Shown: positions 11,901 to 22,479 of the stretch, one piece after another
How positions within the stretch are numbered: position 1 is the first letter of the stretch
Layout of the letters: the number at the start of each line of letters is the position of its first letter
Origin: Symsagittifera roscoffensis
Lineage: Eukaryota > Xenacoelomorpha > Acoela > Convolutidae
DNA length: 62,284 nt
Assembly: GCF_963678635.1 (NCBI RefSeq)
Contig: NW_026970777.1
Coordinates: 1-62,284, forward strand
Direction: 5' to 3'
The notes under the pieces: generated by a model
Databases searched by the model: none
What the model saw: the letters and a program-made list of their open reading frames with translations, nothing else
Told to the model about the DNA's origin: nothing
Program-made: the position numbers and the translations under genes

Positions 11901-14186
11901 GTCATCTCAGACATTCAACATCATCTCAGACATTATGAAAATGTTGTTTTGAGCACAAAGCGCCGTATTAGATAAAATAAACAAACAACAATAAGAAAAT
12001 AAGTCATCTTTTTCTAGAGAAATGATCAAAAAACTTTGTTTGAACGTAGAGTTCTCTTTACGGAAATTCAAACGGGAACTAAAATAACTTCGTTGCCAAA
12101 ATGGCGCTTCAAGCGTCGATTCTGCATAAAACTGAAAAAAATTGGACTGAGGCGATGAATTTCATAACTTCTTTTTTGCATTTTGTGTAAAAGCCTCGAA
12201 AGTGCAAGGCTTAATTTCACTTGTGTTTCAGAACTTAGCAAAGCTTTTCGATTGATTTAATTTTTTTTTCAGTACTGATTTATCATTAAACTTCGAGGTT
12301 AGACTCCCAGTCATTTGACGTATTTTGTCATCAGAATGCTTCCCTAAAACGAGTTATTCAGTTTGCTACCAGATTGAATGAAAGTAGTGAACATGGCTTT
12401 CACCGACAGATTCCATTCACTTTTCATTGGAAGTCACGTAACCAATGCTGACTGTTTATTGGTTTGTATCGGTCAACATAAACATAAATAATGATACAAG
12501 TTTCCACTGCATTTTTATGCGTCTGTATGAGCGCAAAAATGCAAAAATAGGTGTTATCAATTTTTTCTCTTAATTACAATGCGTAGGTGCTCGTTTCCAG
12601 CAGCAATTTTTTTTCTGAGTGTCCAAAATTATGAAAGCTTTGGTATTTGCCCAATTTTTGCATATCAATATTTATCATCTTGACAAAACTACAAAAAGTC
12701 TGGTCAATAGTTTGTAGAAAGTTAATTTTTTTGTGCACTGAAGGCGTGTAATGGTTGCAGAAAAGTTTGAGAGATAACGAGCGATATAAATAAAAGGGTA
12801 AACCGCTTCGGTTATTTTAACAGCAAGTTGAGGGAACTTGAGATCGTTCTTTTTTCGTTCTGAAAGCTCATCAATTTTTCATATTTCACATTTTTTGCTT
12901 CCAAAAAGCTTATCCTTGCGTAATGGAGGCAAACGACTCTCATGTCTTTGCAATTTTTTTGCCAAACTATTTATTAGCGTTATCAAATTTCAATATTTAA
13001 AGACATAAATTTCTCTTCGTGTTCATTATATCTTTCTTTGAGTTTTTCAAGTTTTTAATTCAGTAATCGCGCTTTGCGCTCAAATGGTTATGATAAACTC
13101 CTGTATGAGGAAAACTCATAACGCAATTTCCTATTTTTTTGTATAAAAACACTCATCAACAAGCATTCACTAATTTTTTTTAGAGAGGTTATCTGTTCTG
13201 ATGCCAAATTGTTTTACCTGATAAGTATTAATAAAAAGAAACCTTTATACACTCTTTTCATACCAGAAGCTCTTCGACAAGTATTTTCAACATCTCCGTT
13301 ACGTAAAGAAAAGAAATCATTTTCAATAATTGTCTGTTCTCTCCATCTCATTTTCAGAATAACTGCTTTTCAGTTTGTTCTTTTTTCACTTGAAAATGAA
13401 AAAATAAACTGTCATTTAAAATCAATTTTGATTGTTTAACATTACTGGTTTAATAAACTAAGCAATCTGAGACATATTTTGTTTAGTTTTTCACAAAAGC
13501 ATATTCAACATCCTGCAGGAAACAGCCTGCTAGTTTTTTTTTCAATGATGAAATTGAATTTGTTCACTGCGAAGTAACAAAATGTCTAAAGTAACAGTGC
13601 TCAGTGTATTTTGCAGTGTACTGTAGAAAAAAAGTACAACATTTTGGTATTCAGAAAAAACTTTCCGAGACAAAAGTCCCGTTTGAAGTAATCACAATTT
13701 TCAAAATGTGGTTTCGGAACTGAACTTAATAATTATGATTTACTGGGATAAATCATCGGGATAATTTGCCTACGGGAAAGTTCAAGTGTATACCGGAAAA
13801 CAGACCGGGAAAAAAAACTGTTTTTCCTAACTCAAAAACTGAAATTCGGTTTCCTGCAAGGAATCATGTTTCTGCTTTCATATTCCTCTCAATTTATAAA
13901 AAAGTTTCAACTTCTTATGTACTCGCTCTGAAAAAAAATAGAGTTCAATTTTCACATTTTAAACTTATAGCTTCATCATTTTTTTAAAAAAAATTCAGCA
14001 AAAATTTTTAAAATTTAAATACGATAAAGAAAATCAAAAAACATCATGCACTGGTATTTCAACCAAATTAATTACCTCATTGGATACTAGAAAAAAAGGC
14101 TGCCTGATAAAATTTTCATCTTTCAATTCCAATTTTTTTATTTTTGTAAGATATACGAAACAAGAATTCCGCTAGGTAGAACTCAA
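11901..14186. other. Non-coding stretch
   Basis: No gene or repeat with defined ends is visible. Frames at 13209-13439 and 13766-13987 are Lys/Phe/Ser-rich, without signals, and I do not support them. Confidence 0.45.
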
Positions 14187-14408
14187 TCATATTTTTTTTC
14201 TGTTTCGTTCAACTTTTTGTTTTTTTTTTGCCTTTGCATCTCGCCAAAGATTTTCAGTTGCTTGGGTATGAGCCGCAGCCCCAGTTGTTGGACTCACGAA
14301 ATTGTAAGTATGATTTACAGTTTGGTGCGTGTATTCAATGCTTTTGCTCAGAACATTATACGCAGACCACATGTCTAGTTGAGGCAGCTTGAGTTGATAC
14401 TTAATCAT
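14187..14408 (-). pseudogene. Merlin/ISXO2-like transposase remnant
   Basis: A 73-codon minus-strand frame carries DMWSAY, then TVNHTYNFVSPTTG, then TQATENLWRDAK. This order is characteristic of the C-terminal half of ISXO2-like DDE transposases (bacterial IS1016/IS1595 and eukaryotic Merlin elements): D-x-W-x-A-Y, a VNHS-x-x-FV-x-P-x-T/x-G block, and a final N/E-x-x-W-x-x-x-K carrying the third acidic residue. A full Merlin transposase is several hundred residues, so most of the N-terminal part, including the first catalytic Asp, is missing. No terminal inverted repeats were identified. A basic Lys/Arg tail follows. Confidence 0.65.
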
Positions 14409-14558
14409 TTTTCAATTCATGAAAAAGAAATATTGATATAAATCAACTTAAAATCAGAATTGAAACATTTCCGTTCAAATAATTTTCAGTATAGATAGTA
14501 GTATTAATCAGTACGAATAGTATAAAATTAATTGGAACGTTTGGTCGGAGGGTTTACT

Positions 14559-14588
14559 GGGAAAGGTTGGGGGAGGGGGTTTGGGGGG
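14559..14588 (+). other. Potential G-quadruplex
   Basis: Four runs of three or more G (GGG, GGGGG, GGGGG, GGGGGG) separated by short loops of 7, 1 and 3 bases, in otherwise AT-rich DNA. More G-rich sequence continues to about 14612. Confidence 0.5.
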
Positions 14589-14619
14589 TTTAAAATTCAC
14601 TGAGAGGGGGGCTATAGTG

Positions 14620-15578
14620 GAAAATACCCCTGTTCTCAATGATGCTCAGTTTTGACAAACAATAACTCTAGGTAGGAAACATATAGTTTTTCCTGATGTT
14701 GATATTCATAGTTTGAATGATGAATCAAAAATCAAAAGATGCCCATTTCTTGACAGAATTTTGTTTATAAATTTGACAAATGATGAAATAGTAAAAAACA
14801 AAACCTCGTCTAAATCAGATGCAAAAGAGTTATTGACGCATTCTTTTCGGAAAAAATTCTCAGTTTTTATCAGTTCTGACGTTGATACTCAGAAAACCAA
14901 CAAAAGATACAAAAGCGAAACACTTCACATCGTATTGGTTTTTCCATAAGAAAATCATCCAGACACAATCTTTTCAACATGTTCTTCGATGCGGAAAAAC
15001 ACTGAATAAATCAACATCAGTTTTTATTGAGAAAAAACGTATGCTTACTCAAAATTGATCAGCTGAAAATGTTGAAAATGCAAAAATGCTGTTGACGGTT
15101 GCTTTTTTTATGTTGAGCGGTTTTTGTGTTCATCGTTATGATCAGAAAACGAATATTTGTGAGGCAGCAAAGTATGCATCTTGACCGAGATAAATCCTAA
15201 CTTATATGATGGGGCAAAAATGAACAATGCATATAAATTTGTGATTAAGCAAATTAAAACAACTAACAGTAGCAGGTAGAGTTGCAGAGGATTTTTTTAT
15301 TAGTCACACTACGTGTGAGCTCAAAATCCAACGAATCACACTTTTTCGATCATTGTTTTTCACGCTGAGCAACATTTATCTCAAGAAAACAAATTCTAAT
15401 TGTAGCAATAGAGGTAACATGATCTTTCCGAGTCAAACATCATATGATGAGACAAAACCCGAAGAAAAAAATTAAAACTTTTGTATCATAGTTCAAAATA
15501 CTGAGAAATTTTTACAGCTTGTTTTGGATATAAAATTGTTAGTTAATGTTATAGCTTGACACTGATGAGGTGTTGTAC
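14620..15578. other. Non-coding stretch
   Basis: AT-rich DNA; the frame at 14713-14949 is short and featureless. No other feature seen. Confidence 0.4.
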
Positions 15579-15943
15579 TGAGTTATTTTCGAGGTTTAAC
15601 TCATAGAGTAATTTTAGATAAGGTACACTGTCTGCTCGTCACGCTATCTTTATTTCGGCCGGATAGATTCGTGCAACTTGTAAGTCTAATACCAATCTTA
15701 ATCTTACTCTTAATATATATCCTAGTCTCAATAGATCTAGATTATACTGGTTTTGTTACGAGTCCGTCTCTAGGAGAAAGCAACAAGTTCTAAGTCAAAT
15801 TCAAATATCTCTGGTGCTGAAATTACAAGTAATTTCAGCACTTACAAATAAGTGGGTTGTTAATTTGATGGAGTATGATTGGTTAGTTCAATATTTTGCA
15901 GGGATAAAAAATCTAAATAAAATCTAGTTTGGATCTGGTTCCA
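15579..15943 (-). mobile_element. Solo LTR of the giant retroelement family
   Basis: This 365-bp stretch is a diverged copy of the LTRs at 26529-26938 and 45029-45438. It starts TGAGTTA, ends GGTTCCA, and shares long blocks such as 'cgtctgctcgtcacgctatc'-like text, 'cggccggatagattcgtgca', 'caatagatcta' and 'cacttacaaataagtgggtt'. It is flanked by a perfect 4-bp duplication GTAC (15575-15578 and 15944-15947). No internal element sequence is present, so it is a solo LTR left by LTR-LTR recombination. A 28-nt palindrome at 15814-15841 is perfect here. Confidence 0.9.
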
Positions 15944-15947
15944 GTAC

Positions 15948-16956
15948 TTAATTATATGTCAAAATCGAAACTCCATAATACTTTTTAATTTCAAAGCTAG
16001 TTTTAAATAACGAGCAACTTTGATGCCTCAAGTCGAGAAAAAAAATTCATTGATGTAAAGGACATTCTTGAAAATTTTATTCATACCTTAGTAGTACTGA
16101 AAAACGCTGACCCAGTTATATCTCTTGATTATCATTTTTTTCCAATTGGGCTATTTGGGTGAACTATTCTGGAGAGTTTAAACTTTTCACAAGGTATATT
16201 TGAATTAGGTACAAAACGTTTTGAAAATGATTTCTGCTATTACACTGAAGCTTGACGATAAAATTATAATGCAGTAGTTGCCTAACCCTAAGCAGAATCG
16301 AAATTTTCAAAAATTCAGATAGCAGGTTTGTTTGCGCTGTGTGAGCCATAAAACTGAGTATAACGATTTTGTTTGTAAGCACCGACAACACAACCTCAAA
16401 TGTTTGAGTATTTTTCACAAGAAGCCAGTGCGAATTACTGATTCGCTCCATGTTCTTCATGCTTGCAAAGATGATTTATTGGCCCATATGCTTTGAACAT
16501 GCCTAAATTTAATTGTAAGATCTCGGACAACTATTTCTGAGTTATCAGGCACAAGAAAAAAACCGCACCTTAATTATCTATAAATTGTATCTAAATTGAC
16601 ATTTTCTCTAGCTTTGATGAAAGAAATTAAAAAGCAAAGCTTGAAAAGCACAGCAGGGAATCTAAAAAGGGATATCATACTCACAAATACAATTATGTAG
16701 CTACCGACAACTTTTGCTGAAAAGTCTTAAAACGTTTCCAATTACAGTTGATTTTTTTGTTCAAATTTAATTAGGTAATAGATCAAGCGTCTAACTGGTT
16801 GCGAATTTGTTACAACTCAACAATTAACGCAACTTGCTGTGTTATACCGATTTTGCAAAAAAATTCTTAAAATTATTATCTCCCTTTAAAGCGTCTTAAG
16901 CTTTTTAGATCCGTAACACTGGGAGTTTACGACTATGTGAGACTTGCTGGGAAGTT

Positions 16957-16958
<2 letters not shown>
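15948..16958. other. Non-coding stretch
   Basis: The minus-strand frame at 16164-16460 is somewhat protein-like and Met-initiated, but has no splice or family support. Nothing else seen. Confidence 0.35.

Positions 16959-16987
<29 letters not shown>
16959..16987. repeat. (AG)n microsatellite
   Basis: About 14 uninterrupted AG dinucleotides directly downstream of the 17227-17496 exon in its orientation. Confidence 0.95.
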
Positions 16988-16991
<4 letters not shown>

Positions 16992-17226
16992 GAAAAGTAT
17001 GTGAAACCAGATTTCTGGTCCCCTGCTTTCTTGACATTTTATTCAAAAAAAGATACCTTAAGAGGCCAAAAAACTGTGCACTGCATGAGTGATCAGTTTT
17101 GTTTATGTACATTCCTGAATTCCAGAGACAAATCTTCAAGTTTATATTTTGTCGGATCGATCAAAGAGAAAGAAAAATCAAAAGAAGAACAGAGGCAGCA
17201 TTTTTGTTGCGGAATCCCCTTACCAG

Positions 17227-17496
17227 TCACAAATACACCGTTTGGCCTCGTAATTTATTTTTGCGGTCTAACTCATGTTTGTAGTCACGAACAAATCCAC
17301 CAGAGTAACAAAAGGCCAAAACCATCTCCCACATTTTCATTAGATAGCGAATCAAAATTAACACGCCAGAGAAGATGAGATCAAAAATTGATTGCATCGT
17401 GATTAGGAAATAGTCCCAAGAATGAAGCTCCTCGACAGCATAAACTGTTGAAATAAAGTAGAGATTAAGTCCAATCGTCAGTAAGGAGCATGGACC
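17227..17496 (-). CDS. Terminal exon of a multi-pass membrane protein
   Basis: On the minus strand a pyrimidine-rich acceptor CTTCACTTTTAG ends at 17497, and an open frame in phase 0 runs for 89 codons to TGA at 17227-17229. The peptide has a hydrophobic segment (CSLLTIGLNLYFISTVYAV), a short acidic/aromatic loop (EELHSWDYF), a long hydrophobic stretch (about residues 31-64, including IFDLIFSGVLILIRYL) and a basic tail (VRDYKHELDRKNKLRG), a two-helix hairpin as in the end of a polytopic protein. A donor-like ACTG/GTAAGG lies just past the stop, so the stop could be premature or the exon may be truly last. Upstream exons should lie at higher coordinates, but that region is repeats. Family not recognised. 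Confidence 0.55.
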   Translation of the reverse strand, partial: GPCSLLTIGLNLYFISTVYAVEELHSWDYFLITMQSIFDLIFSGVLILIRYLMKMWEMVLAFCYSGGFVRDYKHELDRKNKLRGQTVYL

Positions 17497-17540
17497 CTAA
17501 AAGTGAAGAGAATTGATTTTTGCCCAAGGTTTGATCCCGG

Positions 17541-17800
17541 GTCGAGATCCCGCTCAAAAACCGCTCAAGATATGCGCGGTTTGAGCGGTTTTCCAGCAGG
17601 ATTTGAACGGTTTGAACGGTTTGAGCGGTTTGAGTGGTTTGAGCGGTTTGAGTGTTTTTTTTTTGGAAACCGCTCAATTCTTGCTTAAAAAATCGCTCAA
17701 AAACCGCTCATTTCTGGTCGCTCAAAAAACTTATAAGACTGCTTAAAAAACCGCTCATTTCGGATTTGAGCGGTTTTAAAGCAGTTTTTGAGCGGTCTTA
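17541..17800. repeat. GAGCGGTTT minisatellite with inverted copies
   Basis: A 9-10-bp unit (TTTGAGCGGT) is repeated many times, densest at 17577-17654, with complementary copies (AACCGCTCA) at 17555-17570 and 17676-17760. RNA or single-stranded DNA from here would fold back extensively. Confidence 0.85.
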
Positions 17801-17929
17801 TAAAGAAAACCGGTTAAAACTATCAAAAGGCCTGGAAAAGTAATGCCACGCTAAGATGCAGTTGAAATACTATCTCACCCGGGTTGACCTCCATAAACCT
17901 AAAAAGCTTATCTTACTTTTCCACACCGG

Positions 17930-18330
17930 AAATTCTCATCATACAATTGCCTACATCAAATGTATGAGAAAATGCTTATCATACAATTTCAGAAAACCAT
18001 TGAAAAAAGATTCAATCTAGTTTCTCCGGCTATTTGAACCAAATAAAACAGTCTGATGATGAAAAATATCTACATTTTTTTGGAAAAAAATAGTTATCAT
18101 ACAAACTCCATTAATGAAAATTGTATGATCATCGTTTTTTTCATTAAAGGCAAGATTTTCAGAAACTTTTAAATTTAGTTTTGTTTTTAAACAAATTTAA
18201 ATTTTTTAAGAGTGTTCTTGCTCAATTTGAAGCACATTGCTCATCAAAAACGAAAATTTAGTTTGAGGCTAAAAAATGGTTATCATACAATTCCATATAA
18301 AAAAATTGTATGATAACCATTTTTTCATTA
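17930..18330. repeat. Palindromic repeat family, including a perfect hairpin
   Basis: Same family as 530-1475. The best copy at 18271-18325 has two perfectly complementary 22-nt arms (18271-18292 and 18304-18325) around an 11-nt loop; the arms carry the TGGTTATCATACAATT core. Looser inverted copies lie at 17936-17990 and 18085-18145. Confidence 0.8.
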
Positions 18331-18479
18331 TAAGCAAGATGTTCAGGGACATGTTAAAAATTTTTTCGAATCAAAATTATTCTATTTGAGAGTGCTTTTG
18401 CTTATTTTAAAGCTTGCTCATGAAAAACGCGGTTTTAAAACGAGTAGTTTACGACGAGTAGAACAGAGAACTCGAAAAT

Positions 18480-18680
18480 CGGAGCCACACAGTTCGTCGT
18501 CTCCAAAAATGACTCGGGGTAAGGTTAGGGTTAGGGTTAGGGCTAGCGTTTGTGTCCTAGCCCAAGTCATTTTTGGAGAAGGATAGCCTCCAAAATTGAC
18601 TCGGAGCCCAGATTTCACTGCGCTCCAAAAATTATCTCCGTAATTGACTGACCTCGACTGGTCTCCAAAAAATGACTTTG
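18480..18680. repeat. CTCCAAAAATGACTCGG short repeats with a GGGTTA run
   Basis: Several imperfect copies of 'ctccaaaaatgactcgg' surround 'ggttagggttagggttaggg' (about 18522-18541). The latter is only three telomere-like hexamers in an interior repeat context. Confidence 0.6.
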
Positions 18681-18689
18681 AGACTCTCT

Positions 18690-20190
18690 AAAAGAGACTC
18701 GAGGCATTTAGCCAAAAACGTCCCAAAACAACATCTAACCCCAAAAGACCCCAAAATTGACAAAAAAGACAAAAAGCATGAAGTTTCATTCAAAGTCTCG
18801 CAAGTCCCCATAAAACCCAGAGAAGGCAAAAACTGGGCCCAGAGTTTACCAAAAAGACCCAAAAAATTCCAAAAACGATTCTGACCCCAAAAAAATCAAA
18901 CGTTGACTTGTAACCCCAAAAATCCCCAAAATCAACCAAAATCGCCGGAAAACTATCTGATTACGAAAAAACGCCAGTAAAATGTCACGAAGCACTGAAA
19001 AACCAAGAAAACAAGAAAAGACTAGACTCCTCCAAAAACGAACACAAAATTGGCAAAAGCTTTTCTAGTACTTGAAACCTCCAAACATGAACATAAACTT
19101 TCAAAATCCCCCAAAGTTAACCAAAATAGCTTAAAAAAACAAGAATTTACAGCCTAAGCGTCACAAATCCACGGAAAACCCAGAAAAATCAAAATTTGTG
19201 CCCAGAAATTACCAAAAACTCAAAAATTGGCAAAAATGTTTCTAGCAATAAAAAAGTCCAAAAACGACTTTCAAACCCAAAGTTCCCGAAACTTAAAAAG
19301 CTGGAAAAGTTTGAGATTATCTGGAAAGATCTTGAACGACGTCAAAAACTCCTGATTAATCGAGAAAACCAAAAAAAATAGCCAAAATTGACCAAAATTG
19401 ACCGAACTAAACCCAAAATTGACCAAAAATTGCCTAAAAACAATAAGAGATTACCCCCAAAACGGCTCTTTCCCCCCCACCTCACGCCAGTTTCAACTTA
19501 TTAGTGTAACGAGTGGTTTTACGAGGTTGAGTATGAAGACCAAGTATGTTTGCCGTGGCCTCCTTAGTCTGTATGTAAATTTTCATAACAATCGGACAAT
19601 ATGGTCAACAAATTTACATGTAAAAATTTGCAGGTGGGGGGAAAAGGAAAAAGAGCCCCCAAAACATATCAAAGCCCCGCAAAAACCCGAGAAACGCAAA
19701 ACGTGGGCCCAAAAAGGACCAAAACTGACAAAACTGGCTCTAGCTTTATCGAATTCCAAAACGACTTTCAAACCCAAATTTCCCGAAAACTTACGTAAAA
19801 AGCCGAAAAGATTGAGATTACTCGGAAAGATCCTGGAGAATGTCGAAAACTCCCGAATAACCAGAAAAACTGAAAAAAATAGCCAGAATCAACCAAAATG
19901 AACTAAATTAGACACAAAATAGACCAAAAAAATCTAATAACAATATGGGATTACCCCCAAAACGTATCACATCCCAGCAAAGTCTCAGTAAACGCAAAAA
20001 GTTGGCCCATAGTCCTCCAAAAAGGACGAAAACTGACAAAAATGGCTCTTGCTTTACAAAAGTCGAAAAATGACTTTCGAAACCAAAGACCCGAAAATTT
20101 ACTGAGTAGCCGGAAAAGATTAAGATTACCCGGAAGGATCCCAAGCAACCTCCTCGCAAACTGCTGAATATCGAAGAAAACGAAAAAAAA
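18690..20190. repeat. Diverged tandem array, ~300-360-bp unit, C/A-rich
   Basis: Four units can be followed by the landmark 'ggccca(g/a)...accaaaaa' at about 18834, 19198, 19704 and 20002. Each is followed by 'aaaacgactttc(a/g)aaaccaaa', 'ccggaaaagattgagattac(c/t)cggaaagatc' and 'ttacccccaaaac'. The third unit is offset by about 190 bp of unrelated sequence (about 19460-19650). Frames on both strands inside it are repeat artefacts. Confidence 0.7.
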
Positions 20191-20419
20191 AACGGCCAAG
20201 AGTTTTCCAAAACAAAATACAGACATAAAAGCATCTTGCCTCAAAGTTCTCAAAAAAAGCCTCAAACGCAAATTTACCGAAATAAAGCAAAATTTAAAAT
20301 ATAGTTCAATTGAATAACTTTTCAAGGTCAAAAAACGTGATGATGGCAAATCAAAACCTCTTTACGAGCTGAATTGAGAAATTTTTTGGAATGGAATAAG
20401 GTTCATGAGAAAGATTGAT

Positions 20420-21560
20420 ATCATCACGTTCTTTAACTAAAACTCTGAATCCATTCAGATATTGCTCTGTTAAAGATGTTTCTTAGCAAGCATAATTTTA
20501 AAGTCTTTTGAAAACAGAAAAGAAAAGTTATAAAAATCAGAAAAAAATACAAAATTCTAACCCTAACTTTTCTTTTGGCTAAACTCCGATGAAATGACGC
20601 AAATTCCGTCCTTTGGTCGAATATATTACGTTTGCCTACCCATTTTAAGTGGTACTCAAGATCTAAATATTTCATTGTGAAAACTCAGGCCTAGAAATAA
20701 GTTTCAATCTTTTTAGAAAAAAGGTTTTTCTACGTTTTTTTTTCACAGTGATTTGAGTTATTCCCGCAAATCGCAATATTTTCCATCTATTTTTGAGATG
20801 TCTTTTAGTTTTTGAGAAATTGAATATGAGTTTTAACAAGTTTGAGCCAAAAAATTGAGTTTTTTGGGTCCTCTTAGCCACAAAAGTTCTCGACTTTGGT
20901 TTGGAAAAAAAGGCATATCTTTTTGAAGAATTGTCCGATTTCTAAAAATGAGGTATCCCTGAGCTTCTCTCGGGTAGGGCTGTTTTGGTGTATATTTTGT
21001 AAAAAAAAACATTCGCGTCCAAATTTTTCAGCTCCAATTTTGGTCATTTTTCTATTTGGATCTGATTTATCGGGGCGATTTTTACTTGCGAATTTGAGTC
21101 ATATTTGAAGAGGGAAATCTAAACTTAGGGTTATGTTAATGGCTAGGGTTGATAATGACACGTTCTTTAATTAAAGTTTTGAACTGTTTTACTTAATGCT
21201 TGGCCAAATACCTTTCTTAGGAAGTATCATTTCAAAATCTTTGGAAAACAGATTTGAAAAAAATAAAAATAAAAAACCAGTCTTCTAGCCCCAACAATTC
21301 CCTTCCGCTCAAATCTGAATAACCGACGCAAAATTCGTCTTTGGGAAAACAAAACAGGTTTGTTCATCCATTTATCAAGTGATGCTCAGATTTAAATTTT
21401 TTTCTTTTTTCTGAAAACGTAGGTCGAAAAATTTGTTTCAAAAGTTTTTTTTTGTTTTCTTTTCATTTGGAAATGAGATAATCCCGGCATTCTCATTATT
21501 TGCCCAATGTTTAATAAACATTTCCATTTTTTTCACTACTTTGGTTTCTTGAGTTTCTGG
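20420..21560. repeat. Two diverged copies of a ~400-bp repeat
   Basis: Blocks at about 20424-20860 and 21155-21560 share, in order, 'gacacgttctttaa', 'tttcttag(g/c)aag', 'ttttgaaaacag', 'gacgcaaa(a)ttcgtc' and 'aagtg(a/g)t(g/a)ctcaga'. Non-coding by appearance. Confidence 0.6.
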
Positions 21561-22479
21561 GGTTTCTTGGAACTCATTCAACCCAAAGAAAAATAAAAAA
21601 GCTCTTTTTCACAGGGATGATCGAAAGGCTAACAAATAGCCAGAAAGCTTTTTTCCATGTCAAAATGTTTTGTTTTTAGGACGCAAAAAGAAAATGTATT
21701 TTTAAGCTCTCAAAACATTAATAAAATAAATTCGTAGCTCAAGAGAAGCTCAACCATACCAGTTTTTTGTTATCCGATAAGTTTTCGATAACATTCATTC
21801 TGTTATCAATATTTTTTCTATATTTCATAACTTTATGAGTAATTTTTTCATAGATTTGATTGTAGTTTCAATCAAAAAACATGACTACAGCTTTTTGAAG
21901 CACTCCCAATTTTTGCCAAATTAAAAAAAGTCTTTTCGACTAATCGCAACTTTTGCCAAAATTGTTTTTTATCCTAATTCTGAGTTTTCCCTCATGTCTT
22001 TGAAGTAACCGTTTTACTGAGGAACGCAATTTATTTAGAAACTCAACTTTTTAAATAACAATGTAGTTTTTAAACAACAATGTAAGTGATTGATAAAGAA
22101 GAACCTATTGTTTTTTTTTTCTAAGTATACTTATTAGGGAAGCCGTACCAAAATTAAAAAATCAATGCGAAGTACCCAAATATCACATTGAGTTTTGCAA
22201 TACATCTAAGCAAACTTTCGGTTCGAGCAAACGAAGTAGCACTCAAGGCGACTTCAGAAGCAGACGTAGTTTTAAAGCAGATTAAATTGTATTGTGAATA
22301 TTAAAAACTGGTTAAGTTTTTTTTAAAACAAAAATCCAAAGCTTTATTTTATGCTTAACTTGTCCGTGATCTTCAGCGAAATGTGATCTTAAATGCTGCA
22401 TTGAAAGGAATTTGTCACCTGTAAACATCCATATGTGATCAAAATGAACTTTTGGACGACAAGGAAACACAGTTTTTTC
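21561..22479. other. Non-coding stretch
   Basis: AT-rich, no gene or ordered repeat seen. Confidence 0.4.

Noticed and set aside
16164-16460. 98-codon minus-strand frame
   Set aside because: Somewhat protein-like but no acceptor, donor, homologous motif or poly(A) context that I can defend.
18522-18541. Telomere-like GGGTTA repeats
   Set aside because: Only about three units, inside an interior short-repeat cluster sharing other text; no sign of a chromosome end, and nematode telomeres are usually TTAGGC.
18672-20349. Lys/Pro-rich and Phe/Leu-rich frames on both strands
   Set aside because: They sit in the C/A-rich tandem array; both strands are open because TAA, TAG and TGA are rare in the unit.
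20433-20881. Two minus-strand frames joined by an ATGA overlap
   Set aside because: They lie in one copy of a diverged ~400-bp repeat whose other copy does not keep the frames; composition is AT-driven.
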